From: Megachile rotundata
Taxonomy: Eukaryota > Arthropoda > Insecta > Hymenoptera > Megachilidae
Direction of reading: 5' to 3'
Assembly (NCBI RefSeq): GCF_050947335.1
Contig: NC_134997.1
Span: 2,046,001 to 2,110,000, forward strand
DNA: 64,000 bases
Below the pieces are notes generated by a model. That model ran no database searches. It was not told the DNA's origin and worked only from the letters and a program-made list of their open reading frames with translations. Both the position numbers and the translations under genes were made by a program. Positions within the stretch are counted from its first letter, which is position 1. Each line of letters starts with the position of its first letter. This document shows, piece by piece, positions 14,661-29,922 of the stretch.

Positions 14661-15778
14661 CGCACAGTCACAATCCCACAATCACGATCACCCAACCACG
14701 ATCACCCAATCACGATCACCCAATCACGATCACACAATCACGATCACACAATCACGATCACACAATCACGATCACACAATCACACAGTCACAATCCCACA
14801 ATCACGATCACACAATCACGACCACACAGTCACAATCACACAATCGCAATCACAATCCCACAATCACAATCACACAATCACATTCACACAATCACAATCA
14901 CACAACCCCAACCACACAATCCCACAGTCACAATCCCACAATCACGATCACACAATCACACAGTCACAATCTCACAATCACGATCACACAATCACCATCA
15001 CACAATCACGATCGCACAATCACGATCACACAATCACACAATCACAATTCCACAATCACGATCACACAATCACGATCACACAATCACGATCACACAATCA
15101 CGATCACACAATCACGATCACTCAATCACGATCACACAATCACGATCACACAATCACGATCACACAATCACGATCACACAATCACGATCACACAATCACG
15201 ATCACACAATCACGATCACACAATCACGATCACACAATCACGATCACACAATCACAATCACACAATCACAATCACACAATCACAATCACACAATCACAAT
15301 CACACAATCACAATCACACAATCACACAGTCACAAACCCACAATCACGATCCCACAGTCACGATCACACAGTTACGATCACACAATCACAATAACACAGT
15401 CACACAATCAAAATCACAATCACAATCACACAATCACGATCACACAATCACGATCACACAGTCACAATCACACAGTCACACAATCACGACCACACAATCA
15501 CGATCACACAATCACGATCACGCAATCACGATCACACAATCACTATCACACAATCACTATCACACAATCACGATCACACAATCACGATCACACAATCACG
15601 ATCACACAATCACGATCACACAATCGCACAATCACTATCACACAATCACGATCACACAATCAGGATCACACAATCACGATCACACAATCACGATCTCACA
15701 GTCACACAATCACAATCACAATCACACAATAACACAGTCACAATCCCACAATCACTATCACACCATCACAATCACACA

Positions 15779-15872
15779 ATCGCAATCGCACAATCGCAAT
15801 CGCACAATCGCAATCGCACAATCGCAATCGCACAATCGCGATCGCACAATCGCGATCGCACAATCACGATCC
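15779..15872. repeat. CAATCGCAATCGCA block with two GCGATCGC sites
   Basis: CAATCGCAATCGCA monomers are followed by GCGATCGC at 15,838 and 15,852. The left-domain counterpart near 1,809-1,873 has no GCGATCGC. The tandem copy lies near 22,129-22,222. Confidence 0.85.
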
Positions 15873-15950
15873 CACAATCACGATCACACAAACACGATCA
15901 CACAATCACGATCACACAATCACGATCACACAATTACAATGACACAATCA

Positions 15951-16020
15951 CGATCGCACAATCACGATCGCACAATCACGATCGCACAATCACGATCGCA
16001 CAATCACGATCGCACAATCA
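15951..16020. repeat. CGATCG monomer block, 5 copies
   Basis: Five CGATCG monomers follow the CAATTACAATGACAC marker, the same count as in the tandem copy at 22,301 and in L1 at 1,941. Confidence 0.9.
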
Positions 16021-17720
16021 CGATCACACAATCACGATCACAATCACGATCACACAATCACGATCACACAATCACGATCACACAATCACGATCACACAAT
16101 CACGATCACACAATCACGATCACACAATCACAATCACACAATCACAATCACACAATCACAATCGCACAATCACAATCACAATCACAATCACACAATCACA
16201 ATCACACAATCACGATCACACAATCACAATCACACAATCACACAGTCACAAACCCACAATCACGATCACACAAACACGATCACACAGTCACGATCACACA
16301 ATCACAATAACACAGTCACACAATCACAATCACAATCACACAATCACGATCACACAGTCACTCTCACACAGTCACACAATCACGATCACACAATCACGAT
16401 CACGCAATCACGATCACACAATCACTATCACACAATCACGATCACACTATCACGATCACACAGTCACAATCACACAGTCACACAATCACGATCACACAAT
16501 CACGATCACACAATCACGATCACGCAATCACGATCACACAATCACTATCACACAATCACTATCACACAATCGCACAATCACTATCACACAATCACGATCA
16601 CACAATCACGATCACACAATCACGATCACACAATCACGATCTCACAGTCACACAATGACAATCACAATCACACAATAACACAGTCACAATCCCACAATCA
16701 CTATCACACAATCACAATCACACAACCACAATCACACAACCTCAATCACACAATCACAATCCCAAAATCACAACCACACAATCACAGTCACACAATCACG
16801 ATCACACAATCACAATCACACAGTCACACAATCACAATCACACAATCACACAGTCAGAATCCCACAATTGCGATCACACAATCACGATCACACAATTACG
16901 ACGACACAATCACGCTCACACAATCACGATCACACAATCACTATCACACAATCACTATCACACAATCACGATCACACAATCACACAATCACGATCACACA
17001 ATCACGATTACACAATCACGATCACACAATCACGATCACACAATCACAGTCACACAAACACAATCACACAATCACACAATCACGATCACACAATCACGAT
17101 CACACAATCACGATCACACAATCACGGTCACACAATCACGATCACACAATCACAATCACACAATCACAATCACACAATCACAATCACACAATCACCATCA
17201 CACAATCACCATCACACAGTCACAATAACACATACACACAATCACCATCACACAATCCCGACCACACAATCACGATCACACAATCACAATCACACAGTCA
17301 CACAAATACAATCACAATCACACAATCACACAGTCACAATCGCACAATCACGATCACACAAGCACGATCACACAGTCGCGATCACACAGTTGCGATCACA
17401 CAATCACAATCACACAATCACAATCACACAATCGCAATAACACAATCGCAATAACACAATCACAATCACACAATCACAATCACACAATCACAATAACACA
17501 TTCACACAATCACGATCACACAATCACAATCACACAATCACGATCACACAATCACGATCACACAATCACGATCACACAATCACGATCACACAATCACGAT
17601 CACACAGTCACACAATCACGATCACACAATCACGATCACACAATCACGATCACGCAATCATGATCACACAATCACTATCACACAATCACTATCACACAAT
17701 CACGATCACACAATCACACA

Positions 17721-18432
17721 GTCACAAACCCACAATCACGATCCCACAGTCACGATCACACAGTTACGATCACACAATCACAATAACACAGTCACACAAT
17801 CAAAATCACAATCACAATCACACAATCACGATCACACAATCACGATCACACAGTCACAATCACACAGTCACACAATCACGACCACACAATCACGATCACA
17901 CAATCACGATCACGCAATCACGATCACACAATCACTATCACACAATCACTATCACACAATCACAGTCACACAATCACGATCACACAATCACGATCACACA
18001 ATCACGATCACACAATCACGATCACACAATCACGATCACACAATCACGATCACACAATCACGATCACACAATCACGATCACACAATCACAATCACACAAT
18101 CACAATCACACAATCACAATCACACAATCACAATCACACAATCACAATCACACAATCACAATCACACAATCACACAGTCACAAACCCACAATCACGATCC
18201 CACAGTCACGATCACACAGTTACGATCACACAATCACAATAACACAGTCACACAATCAAAATCACAATCACAATCACACAATCACGATCACACAATCACG
18301 ATCACACAGTCACAATCACACAGTCACACAATCACGACCACACAATCACGATCACACAATCACGATCACGCAATCACGATCACACAATCACTATCACACA
18401 ATCACTATCACACAATCACAGTCACACAATCA
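17721..18432. repeat. 456-bp internal duplication (first 6.35-kb unit)
   Basis: The GTCACAAACCCAC variant at 17,721 recurs at 18,177. It is followed both times by CCCACAGTCACG, CAGTTACG and CAATCAAAATC variants. The second copy stays similar for about 250 bp. The diverged homologue L3 has this segment once. Confidence 0.85.
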
Positions 18433-18498
18433 CAATCACAATCACACAATAACACAGTCACAATCCCACAACCACTATCACACCATCACAATCACACA

Positions 18499-18638
18499 AT
18501 CGCAATCGCACAATCGCAATCGCACAATCGCAATCGCACAATCGCAATCGCACAATCGCAATCGCACAATCGCAATCGCACAATCGCGATCGCCCAATCG
18601 CGATCGCGCAATCGCGATCGCGCAATCACGATCGCACA
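18499..18638. repeat. CpG-dense block with GCGATCGC palindromes (copy 1)
   Basis: CAATCGCAATCGCA monomers lead into CGCGATCGCG palindromes (18,599 onward), as at 6,645. The tandem copy is at 24,835. Confidence 0.9.
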
Positions 18639-19310
18639 ATCACGATCCCACAATCACAATCACACAATCACGATCACACAATCACAATCACACAATCACA
18701 CAGTCACAAACCCACAATCACGATCACACAAACACGATCACACAGTCACGATCACACAATCACAATAACACAGTCACCCAATCACAATCACAATCACAAT
18801 CACACAATCACGATCACACAGTCACGATCACACAAACACGATCACACAATCACAATCACACAATCACAATCACACAATCACAATCACACAATCACAATCA
18901 CACAATCACCATCACACAATCACCATCACACAGTCACAATAACACAATCACACAATCACCATCACACAATCCCGACCACACAATCACGATCACACAATCA
19001 CAATCACACAGTCACACAAATACAATCACAATCACACAATCACACAGTCACAATCGCACAATCACGATCACACAAGCACGATCACACAGTCGCGATCACA
19101 CAGTTGCGATCACACAATCACAATCACACAATCACAATCACACAATCGCAATAACACAATCGCAATAACACAATCACAATCACACAATCACAATAACACA
19201 TTCACACAATCACGATCACACAATCACAATCACACAGTCACGACCACACAATCACGATGACACAATCACGATCACACAATCACAATCACACAATCACAAT
19301 CACACAATCG

Positions 19311-19460
19311 CAATCCCACAATCGCAATCATACAATCGCAATCACACAATCGCAATCACACAAACGCGATCACACGATCGCGATCACACGATCGCGATCA
19401 CACGATCGCGATCACATGATCGCGATCACACGATCACGATCACACGATCACGATCACACT
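19311..19460. repeat. CACACGATCGCGAT block (copy 2)
   Basis: This is the tandem copy of 12,961-13,110. It carries the single CACATGATCGCG variant, a CpG-to-TpG change at 19,417. Confidence 0.88.
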
Positions 19461-19720
19461 ATCACGATCACACAATCACAGTCACACAATCACAATCACA
19501 CAGTCACACAATCACAATCACACAATCACAGTCACACAATCACAATCACACAATCACACAGTCACGATCCCACAATCACGATCACACAATCACGATCACA
19601 CAATCACGATCACACAATCACGATCACACAATCACGATCACACAATCACGATCACACAATCACGACCACACAATCACGACCACACAATCACGACCACACA
19701 ATCACGATCACACTATCACG

Positions 19721-21010
19721 ATGACACAATCACGATCACACAATCACGATCACACAATCACGATCACACAATCACGATCACACAATCACAATCACACAAC
19801 CACAACCACACAATCACACAGTCACAATCCCACAATCACGATCACACAATCACGACCACACAGTCACAATCACACAATCGCAATCACAATCCCACAATCA
19901 CAATCACACAATCACAGTCACACAATCACAATCACACAACCACAACCACACAATCACACAGTCAGAATCCCACAATCACGATCACCCAATCACGATCACC
20001 CAATCACGATCACCCAATCACGATCACACAATCACGATCACACTATCACGATCACAGTATCACGATCACACAATCACAGTCACACAATCACAATCACACA
20101 GTCACAAAATCACAATCACAATCACAATCACAATCACAATCACAATCACAATCATACAATCACAGTCACGATCACACAATCACAATCACACAATCACAAT
20201 CCCACAATCACAATCACACAATCACAGTCACACAATCACAATCACACAATCACAATCACACAGTCACACAATCACAATCACACAATCACAGTCACACAAT
20301 CACAATCACACAATCACACAGTCACGATCCCACAATCACGATCACACAATCACGATCACACAATCACGATCACACAATCACGATCACACAATCACGATCA
20401 CACAATCACGATCACACAATCACGACCACACAATCACGACCACACAATCACGATCACACTATCACGATGACACAATCACGATCACACAATCACGATCACA
20501 CAATCACGATCACACAATCACGATCACACAATCACGATCACACAATCACAATCACACAACCACAACCACACAATCACACAGTCACAATCCCACAATCACG
20601 ATCACACAATCACGACCACACAGTCACAATCACACAATCGCAATCACAATCCCACAATCACAATCACACAATCACAGTCACACAATCACAATCACACAAC
20701 CACAACCACACAATCACACAGTCAGAATCCCACAATCACGATCACCCAATCACGATCACCCAATCACGATCACCCAATCACGATCACACAATCACGATCA
20801 CACTATCACGATCACAGTATCACGATCACACAATCACAGTCACACAATCACAATCACACAGTCACAAAATCACAATCACAATCACAATCACAATCACAAT
20901 CACAATCACAATCATACAATCACAGTCACGATCACACAATCACAATCACACAATCACAATCCCACAATCACAATCACACAATCACAGTCACACAATCACA
21001 ATCACACAAT
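19721..21010. repeat. About 750-bp internal duplication (second 6.35-kb unit)
   Basis: The left copy starts at 19,721 and the right copy at 20,467, with GTCAGAATCCC at 19,961 and 20,721. The arrangement is identical to that at 13,371-14,660, so this internal duplication predates the 6.35-kb event. Confidence 0.83.
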
Positions 21011-22128
21011 CGCACAGTCACAATCCCACAATCACGATCACCCAACCACGATCACCCAATCACGATCACCCAATCACGATCACACAATCACGATCACACA
21101 ATCACGATCACACAATCACGATCACACAATCACACAGTCACAATCCCACAATCACGATCACACAATCACGACCACACAGTCACAATCACACAATCGCAAT
21201 CACAATCCCACAATCACAATCACACAATCACATTCACACAATCACAATCACACAACCCCAACCACACAATCCCACAGTCACAATCCCACAATCACGATCA
21301 CACAATCACACAGTCACAATCTCACAATCACGATCACACAATCACCATCACACAATCACGATCGCACAATCACGATCACACAATCACACAATCACAATTC
21401 CACAATCACGATCACACAATCACGATCACACAATCACGATCACACAATCACGATCACACAATCACGATCACTCAATCACGATCACACAATCACGATCACA
21501 CAATCACGATCACACAATCACGATCACACAATCACGATCACACAATCACGATCACACAATCACGATCACACAATCACGATCACACAATCACGATCACACA
21601 ATCACAATCACACAATCACAATCACACAATCACAATCACACAATCACAATCACACAATCACAATCACACAATCACACAGTCACAAACCCACAATCACGAT
21701 CCCACAGTCACGATCACACAGTTACGATCACACAATCACAATAACACAGTCACACAATCAAAATCACAATCACAATCACACAATCACGATCACACAATCA
21801 CGATCACACAGTCACAATCACACAGTCACACAATCACGACCACACAATCACGATCACACAATCACGATCACGCAATCACGATCACACAATCACTATCACA
21901 CAATCACTATCACACAATCACGATCACACAATCACGATCACACAATCACGATCACACAATCACGATCACACAATCGCACAATCACTATCACACAATCACG
22001 ATCACACAATCAGGATCACACAATCACGATCACACAATCACGATCTCACAGTCACACAATCACAATCACAATCACACAATAACACAGTCACAATCCCACA
22101 ATCACTATCACACCATCACAATCACACA

Positions 22129-22222
22129 ATCGCAATCGCACAATCGCAATCGCACAATCGCAATCGCACAATCGCAATCGCACAATCGCGATCGCACAAT
22201 CGCGATCGCACAATCACGATCC
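22129..22222. repeat. CAATCGCAATCGCA block with two GCGATCGC sites (copy 2)
   Basis: This is the tandem copy of 15,779-15,872, with GCGATCGC at 22,188 and 22,202. Confidence 0.85.
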
Positions 22223-22300
22223 CACAATCACGATCACACAAACACGATCACACAATCACGATCACACAATCACGATCACACAATTACAATGACACAATCA

Positions 22301-22370
22301 CGATCGCACAATCACGATCGCACAATCACGATCGCACAATCACGATCGCACAATCACGATCGCACAATCA
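22301..22370. repeat. CGATCG monomer block, 5 copies (copy 2)
   Basis: This is the tandem copy of 15,951-16,020 with the same five CGATCG monomers. Confidence 0.9.
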
Positions 22371-24056
22371 CGATCACACAATCACGATCACAATCACGAT
22401 CACACAATCACGATCACACAATCACGATCACACAATCACGATCACACAATCACGATCACACAATCACGATCACACAATCACAATCACACAATCACAATCA
22501 CACAATCACAATCGCACAATCACAATCACAATCACAATCACACAATCACAATCACACAATCACGATCACACAATCACAATCACACAATCACACAGTCACA
22601 AACCCACAATCACGATCACACAAACACGATCACACAGTCACGATCACACAATCACAATAACACAGTCACACAATCACAATCACAATCACACAATCACGAT
22701 CACACAGTCACTCTCACACAGTCACACAATCACGATCACACAATCACGATCACGCAATCACGATCACACAATCACTATCACACAATCACGATCACACTAT
22801 CACGATCACACAGTCACAATCACACAGTCACACAATCACGATCACACAATCACGATCACACAATCACGATCACGCAATCACGATCACACAATCACTATCA
22901 CACAATCACTATCACACAATCGCACAATCACTATCACACAATCACGATCACACAATCACGATCACACAATCACGATCACACAATCACGATCTCACAGTCA
23001 CACAATGACAATCACAATCACACAATAACACAGTCACAATCCCACAATCACTATCACACAATCACAATCACACAACCACAATCACACAACCTCAATCACA
23101 CAATCACAATCCCAAAATCACAACCACACAATCACAGTCACACAATCACGATCACACAATCACAATCACACAGTCACACAATCACAATCACACAATCACA
23201 CAGTCAGAATCCCACAATTGCGATCACACAATCACGATCACACAATTACGATCACGCAATCACGATCACACAATCACTATCACACAATCACTATCACACA
23301 ATCACGATCACACAATCACACAATCACGATCACACAATCACGATTACACAATCACGATCACACAATCACGATCACACAATCACAGTCACACAAACACAAT
23401 CACACAATCACACAATCACGATCACACAATCACGATCACACAATCACGATCACACAATCACGGTCACACAATCACGATCACACAATCACAATCACACAAT
23501 CACAATCACACAATCACAATCACACAATCACCATCACACAATCACCATCACACAGTCACAATAACACATACACACAATCACCATCACACAATCCCGACCA
23601 CACAATCACGATCACACAATCACAATCACACAGTCACACAAATACAATCACAATCACACAATCACACAGTCACAATCGCACAATCACGATCACACAAGCA
23701 CGATCACACAGTCGCGATCACACAGTTGCGATCACACAATCACAATCACACAATCACAATCACACAATCGCAATAACACAATCGCAATAACACAATCACA
23801 ATCACACAATCACAATCACACAATCACAATAACACATTCACACAATCACGATCACACAATCACAATCACACAATCACGATCACACAATCACGATCACACA
23901 ATCACGATCACACAATCACGATCACACAATCACGATCACACAGTCACACAATCACGATCACACAATCACGATCACACAATCACGATCACGCAATCATGAT
24001 CACACAATCACTATCACACAATCACTATCACACAATCACGATCACACAATCACACA

Positions 24057-24768
24057 GTCACAAACCCACAATCACGATCCCACAGTCACGATCACACAGT
24101 TACGATCACACAATCACAATAACACAGTCACACAATCAAAATCACAATCACAATCACACAATCACGATCACACAATCACGATCACACAGTCACAATCACA
24201 CAGTCACACAATCACGACCACACAATCACGATCACACAATCACGATCACGCAATCACGATCACACAATCACTATCACACAATCACTATCACACAATCACA
24301 GTCACACAATCACGATCACACAATCACGATCACACAATCACGATCACACAATCACGATCACACAATCACGATCACACAATCACGATCACACAATCACGAT
24401 CACACAATCACGATCACACAATCACAATCACACAATCACAATCACACAATCACAATCACACAATCACAATCACACAATCACAATCACACAATCACAATCA
24501 CACAATCACACAGTCACAAACCCACAATCACGATCCCACAGTCACGATCACACAGTTACGATCACACAATCACAATAACACAGTCACACAATCAAAATCA
24601 CAATCACAATCACACAATCACGATCACACAATCACGATCACACAGTCACAATCACACAGTCACACAATCACGACCACACAATCACGATCACACAATCACG
24701 ATCACGCAATCACGATCACACAATCACTATCACACAATCACTATCACACAATCACAGTCACACAATCA
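24057..24768. repeat. 456-bp internal duplication (second 6.35-kb unit)
   Basis: GTCACAAACCCAC lies at 24,057 and 24,513, 456 bp apart, matching 17,721 and 18,177. The internal duplication therefore predates the 6.35-kb duplication. Confidence 0.85.
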
Positions 24769-24834
24769 CAATCACAATCACACAATAACACAGTCACAAT
24801 CCCACAACCACTATCACACCATCACAATCACACA

Positions 24835-24974
24835 ATCGCAATCGCACAATCGCAATCGCACAATCGCAATCGCACAATCGCAATCGCACAATCGCAATCG
24901 CACAATCGCAATCGCACAATCGCGATCGCCCAATCGCGATCGCGCAATCGCGATCGCGCAATCACGATCGCACA
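24835..24974. repeat. CpG-dense block with GCGATCGC palindromes (copy 2)
   Basis: This is the tandem copy of 18,499-18,638 at the 6,336-bp offset, with the same CGCGATCGCG palindromes. Confidence 0.9.
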
Positions 24975-25573
24975 ATCACGATCCCACAATCACAATCACA
25001 CAATCACGATCACACAATCACAATCACACAATCACACAGTCACAAACCCACAATCACGATCACACAAACACGATCACACAGTCACGATCACACAATCACA
25101 ATAACACAGTCACCCAATCACAATCACAATCACAATCACACAATCACGATCACACAGTCACGATCACACAAACACGATCACACAATCACAATCACACAAT
25201 CACAATCACACAATCACAATCACACAATCACAATCACACAATCACCATCACACAATCACCATCACACAGTCACAATAACACAATCACACAATCACCATCA
25301 CACAATCCCGACCACACAATCACGATCACACAATCACAATCACACAGTCACACAAATACAATCACAATCACACAATCACACAGTCACAATCGCACAATCA
25401 CGATCACACAAGCACGATCACACAGTCGCGATCACACAGTTGCGATCACACAATCACAATCACACAATCACAATCACACAATCGCAATAACACAATCGCA
25501 ATAACACAATCACAATCACACAATCACAATAACACATTCACACAATCACGATCACACAATCACAATCACACAG

Positions 25574-26805
25574 TCACACAATCACAATCACAATCACAAT
25601 CACAATGACAATCACAATCACACAATCACACAGTCACAATTCCATAATCACAATCACACAATCACAATCACACAATCACGATCACACAATCACGATCACA
25701 CAATCACGATCACACAATCACGATCACTCAATCACGATCACACAATCACGATCACACAATCACGATCACACAATCACGATCACACAATCACGATCTCACA
25801 GTCACACAATCACAATCACAATCACACAATAACACAGTCACAATCCCACAATCACTATCACACAATCACAATCACACAATCGCAATCACACAATCGCAAT
25901 CACACAATCGCATTCACACAATCGCGATCACACAATCGCGATCACACAATCGCGATCACACAATCGCGATCACACAATCGCGATCACACAATCGCGATCA
26001 CACAATCGCGATCACACAATCGCGATCACACAATCGCGATCACACAATCGCGATCACACAATCGCGATCACACAATCGCTATCACACAATCGCGATCACA
26101 CAATCGCGATCACACAATGGCGATCACACAATCACGGTCACACAATCACGGTCACACAATCACGATCACACAATCACGATCACACAATCACGATCACACA
26201 ATCACGATCACACAATCACAATCACACAATCACAATCACACAATCACAATCACACAATCACAATCACACAATCACAATCACACAATCACACAACCACAAC
26301 CACACAATCACACAGTCACAATCCCACAATCACGATCACACAATCACGACCACACTATCACGATCACACAGTCACAATCACACAATCACACAATCACGAT
26401 CACACAATCACGATCACACAATCACGATCACACAATCACGATCACACAATCACGATCACACAATCACAATCACACAATCACAATCACACAATCACAATCA
26501 CACAATCACAATCACACAATGACCATCACACAATCACCATCACACAGTCACAATAACACAATCACACAATCACCATCACACAATCCCGACCACACAATCA
26601 CGATCACACAATCACAATCACACAGTCACACAAATACAATCACAATCACACAATCACACAGTCACAATCGCACAATCACGATCACACAAGCACGATCACA
26701 CAGTCGCGATCACACAGTTGCGATCACACAATCACAATCACACAATCACAATCACACAATCGCAATAACACAATCGCAATAACACAATCACAATCACACA
26801 ATCAC
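25574..26805. repeat. Middle-domain unit M1
   Basis: After the end of the 6.35-kb copy come the CAATGACAATCAC marker (25,605), ATTCCATAATC and the first TCGCGA block of the middle domain. Plain CACGAT and CACAAT monomers and CAATCACCATCAC variants follow, ending at the AATAACACATTC tag (26,806). No gene is seen. Confidence 0.75.
25922..26117. repeat. TCGCGA (NruI-site) block, 14 monomers
   Basis: There are fourteen CGCGATCACACAAT monomers at 14-bp spacing, one changed to TCGCTA at 26,076. The block follows CGCATTCACACAAT and precedes CACGGTCACACAAT, the flanks used by most later blocks of this type. Confidence 0.92.
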
Positions 26806-27411
26806 AATAACACATTCACACAATCACGATCACACAATCACAATCACACAGTCACACAATCACAATCACAATCACAATCACAATGACAATCACAATCACA
26901 CAATCACACAGTCACAATTCCATAATCACAATCACACAATCACGATCACACAATCACGATCACACAATCACGATCACACAATCACGATCACTCAATCACG
27001 ATCACACAATCACGATCACACAATCACGATCACACAATCACGATCACACAATCACGATCACACAATCACGATCACACAATCACGATCACACTGTCATACA
27101 ATCACGATCACACAATCACGATCACACAATCACGATCACGCAATCATGATCACACAATCACTATCACACAATCACTATCACACAATCACGATCACACAAT
27201 CACACAATCACTATCACACAATCACGATCACACAATCACGATCACACAATCACGATCACACAATCACGATCACACAATCACGATCTCACAGTCACACAAT
27301 CACAATCACAATCACACAATAACACAGTCACAATCCCACAATCACTATCACACAATCACAATCACACAATCGCAATCACACAATCGCAATCACACAATCG
27401 CATTCACACAA

Positions 27412-27565
27412 TCGCGATCACACAATCGCGATCACACAATCGCGAACACACAATCGCGATCACACAATCGCGATCACACAATCGCGATCACACAATCGCG
27501 ATCACACAATCGCGATCACACAATCGCGATCACACAATCGCGATCACACAATCGCGATCACACAA
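27412..27565. repeat. TCGCGA block, 11 monomers (type A cassette)
   Basis: There are eleven monomers, one reading TCGCGAACAC at 27,440. CACGGTCACACAAT monomers and the CATACAACCACAACC segment follow. Confidence 0.92.
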
Positions 27566-28213
27566 TCACGGTCACACAATCACGGTCACACAATCACGAT
27601 CACACAATCACGATCATACAACCACAACCACACAATCGCACAGTCACAATCCCACAATCACGATCACACTATCACGACCACACAGTCACAATCACACAAT
27701 CGCAATCACAATCCCACATTCACAATCACACAATCACAGTCACACAATCACAATCACACAACCACAACCACACAATCACACAGTCACAATCCCACAATCA
27801 CGATCACACAATCACGACCACACTATCACGATCACACAATCACAGTCACACAATCACACTCACACAGTCACACAATCACAATCACAATCACAATCACAAT
27901 CACAATCACAATCACAATCACAATCACACAATCACAATCACACAATCACGATCACACAATCACAATCACACAATCACACAGTCACAAACCCACAATCACG
28001 ATCACACAATCACGATCACACAATCACGATCACACAATCCCGATCACCCAATCACGATCACACAATCACGATCTCACAGTCACACAATCACAATCACAAT
28101 CACACAATAACACAGTCACAATCCCACAATCACTATCACACAATCACAATCACACAATCGCAATCACACAATCGCAATCACACAATCGCAATCACACAAT
28201 CGCATTCACACAA

Positions 28214-28339
28214 TCGCGATCACACAATCGCGATCACACAATCGCGATCACACAATCGCGATCACACAATCGCGATCACACAATCGCGATCACACAATCG
28301 CGATCACACAATCGCGATCACACAATCGCGATCACACAA
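28214..28339. repeat. TCGCGA block, 9 monomers (type B cassette)
   Basis: There are nine uniform monomers. The cassette downstream carries the 1-bp-shorter CCCACATCAC variant near 28,488. Confidence 0.92.
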
Positions 28340-29740
28340 TCACGGTCACACAATCACGGTCACACAATCACGATCACACAATCACGATCATACAACCACA
28401 ACCACACAATCGCACAGTCACAATCCCACAATCACGATCACAATATCACGACCACACAGTCACAATCACACAATCGCAATCACAATCCCACATCACAATC
28501 ACACAATCACAGTCACACAATCACAATCACACAACCACAACCACACAATCACACAGTCACAATCCCACAATCACGATCACACAATCACGACCACACTATC
28601 ACGATCACACAATCACAGTCACACAATCACAATCACACAGTCACACAATCACAATCACAATCACAATCACAATCACAATCACAATCACAATCACAATCAC
28701 AATCACAATCACACAATCACACAATCACGATCACACAATCACAATCACAATCACAATCACACAATCACGATCACACAATCACAATCACACAATCACAATC
28801 ACACAATCACAATCACACAATCACCATCACACAATCACCATCACACAGTCACAATAACACAATCACACAATCACCATCACACAATCCCGACCACACAATC
28901 ACGATCACACAATCACAATCACACAGTCACACAAATACAATCACAATCACACAATCACACAGTCACAATCGCACAATCACGATCACACAAGCACGATCAC
29001 ACAGTCGCGATCACACAGTTGCGATCACACAATCACAATCACACAATCACAATCACACAATCGCAATAACACAATCGCAATAACACAATCACAATCACAC
29101 AATCACAATAACACATTCACACAATCACGATCACACAATCACAATCACACAGTCACACAATCACAATCACAATCACAATCACAATGACAATCACAATCAC
29201 ACAATCACACAGTCACAATTCCATAATCACAATCACACAATCACAATCACACAATCACGATCACACAATCACGATCACACAATCACGATCACACAATCAC
29301 GATCACTCAATCACGATCACACAATCACGATCACACAATCACGATCACACAATCACGATCACACAATCACGATCACACAATCACGATCACACAATCACGA
29401 TCACACAGTCACACAATCACGATCACACAATCACGATCACACAATCACGATCACGCAATCATGATCACACAATCACTATCACACAATCACTATCACACAA
29501 TCACGATCACACAATCACACAATCACTATCACACAATCACGATCACACAATCACGATCACACAATCACGATCACACAATCACGATCACACAATCACGATC
29601 ACACAATCACGATCTCACAGTCACACAATCACAATCACAATCACACAATAACACAGTCACAATCCCACAATCACTATCACACAATCACAATCACACAATC
29701 GCAATCACACAATCGCAATCACACAATCGCATTCACACAA

Positions 29741-29922
29741 TCGCGATCACACAATCGCGATCACACAATCGCGATCACACAATCGCGATCACACAATCGC
29801 GATCACACAATCGCGATCACACAATCGCGATCACACAATCGCGATCACACAATCGCGATCACACAATCGCGATCACACAATCGCGATCACACAATCGCGA
29901 TCACACAATCGCGATCACACAA
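29741..29922. repeat. TCGCGA block, 13 monomers (type A)
   Basis: There are thirteen uniform monomers from 29,741 to 29,909, flanked by CGCATTCACACAAT and CACGGTCACACAAT. Confidence 0.92.

Larger units (their letters stand above)
12888..19237. repeat. 6.35-kb tandem duplication, copy 1
   Basis: The segment is followed directly by a second copy. Markers recur at a constant offset of 6,350 bp (12,907/19,257, 13,371/19,721, 14,117/20,467, 15,939/22,289, 16,868/23,218) and then 6,336 bp (17,660/23,996). The left edge is set by A at 12,887 against G at 19,237. The unit contains a roughly 750-bp internal duplication, a CGATCG block, two GCGATCGC-bearing blocks and a 456-bp internal duplication. 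The near-identity implies a recent event, or an assembly error. No gene is seen. Confidence 0.9.
19238..25573. repeat. 6.35-kb tandem duplication, copy 2
   Basis: It begins directly after copy 1. I found two differences from copy 1 by eye: T at 19,417 against C at 13,067, and near 23,245-23,260 a segment 14 bp shorter than at 16,895-16,920. After that the offset is 6,336 bp to the end. The copies share sequence up to about 25,573-25,577, where copy 2 continues into CACACAATCAC hexamers and copy 1 joins copy 2 across a shared GTCAC. Confidence 0.9.
26806..29106. repeat. Middle-domain unit M2
   Basis: It holds a type A cassette (TCGCGA block at 27,412, CCCACATTCAC near 27,713) followed by a type B cassette (block at 28,214, CCCACATCAC near 28,488). 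It begins with CAATGACAATCAC at 26,883 and matches 38,055 onward at an 11,172-bp offset that becomes 11,186. No gene is seen. Confidence 0.75.
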
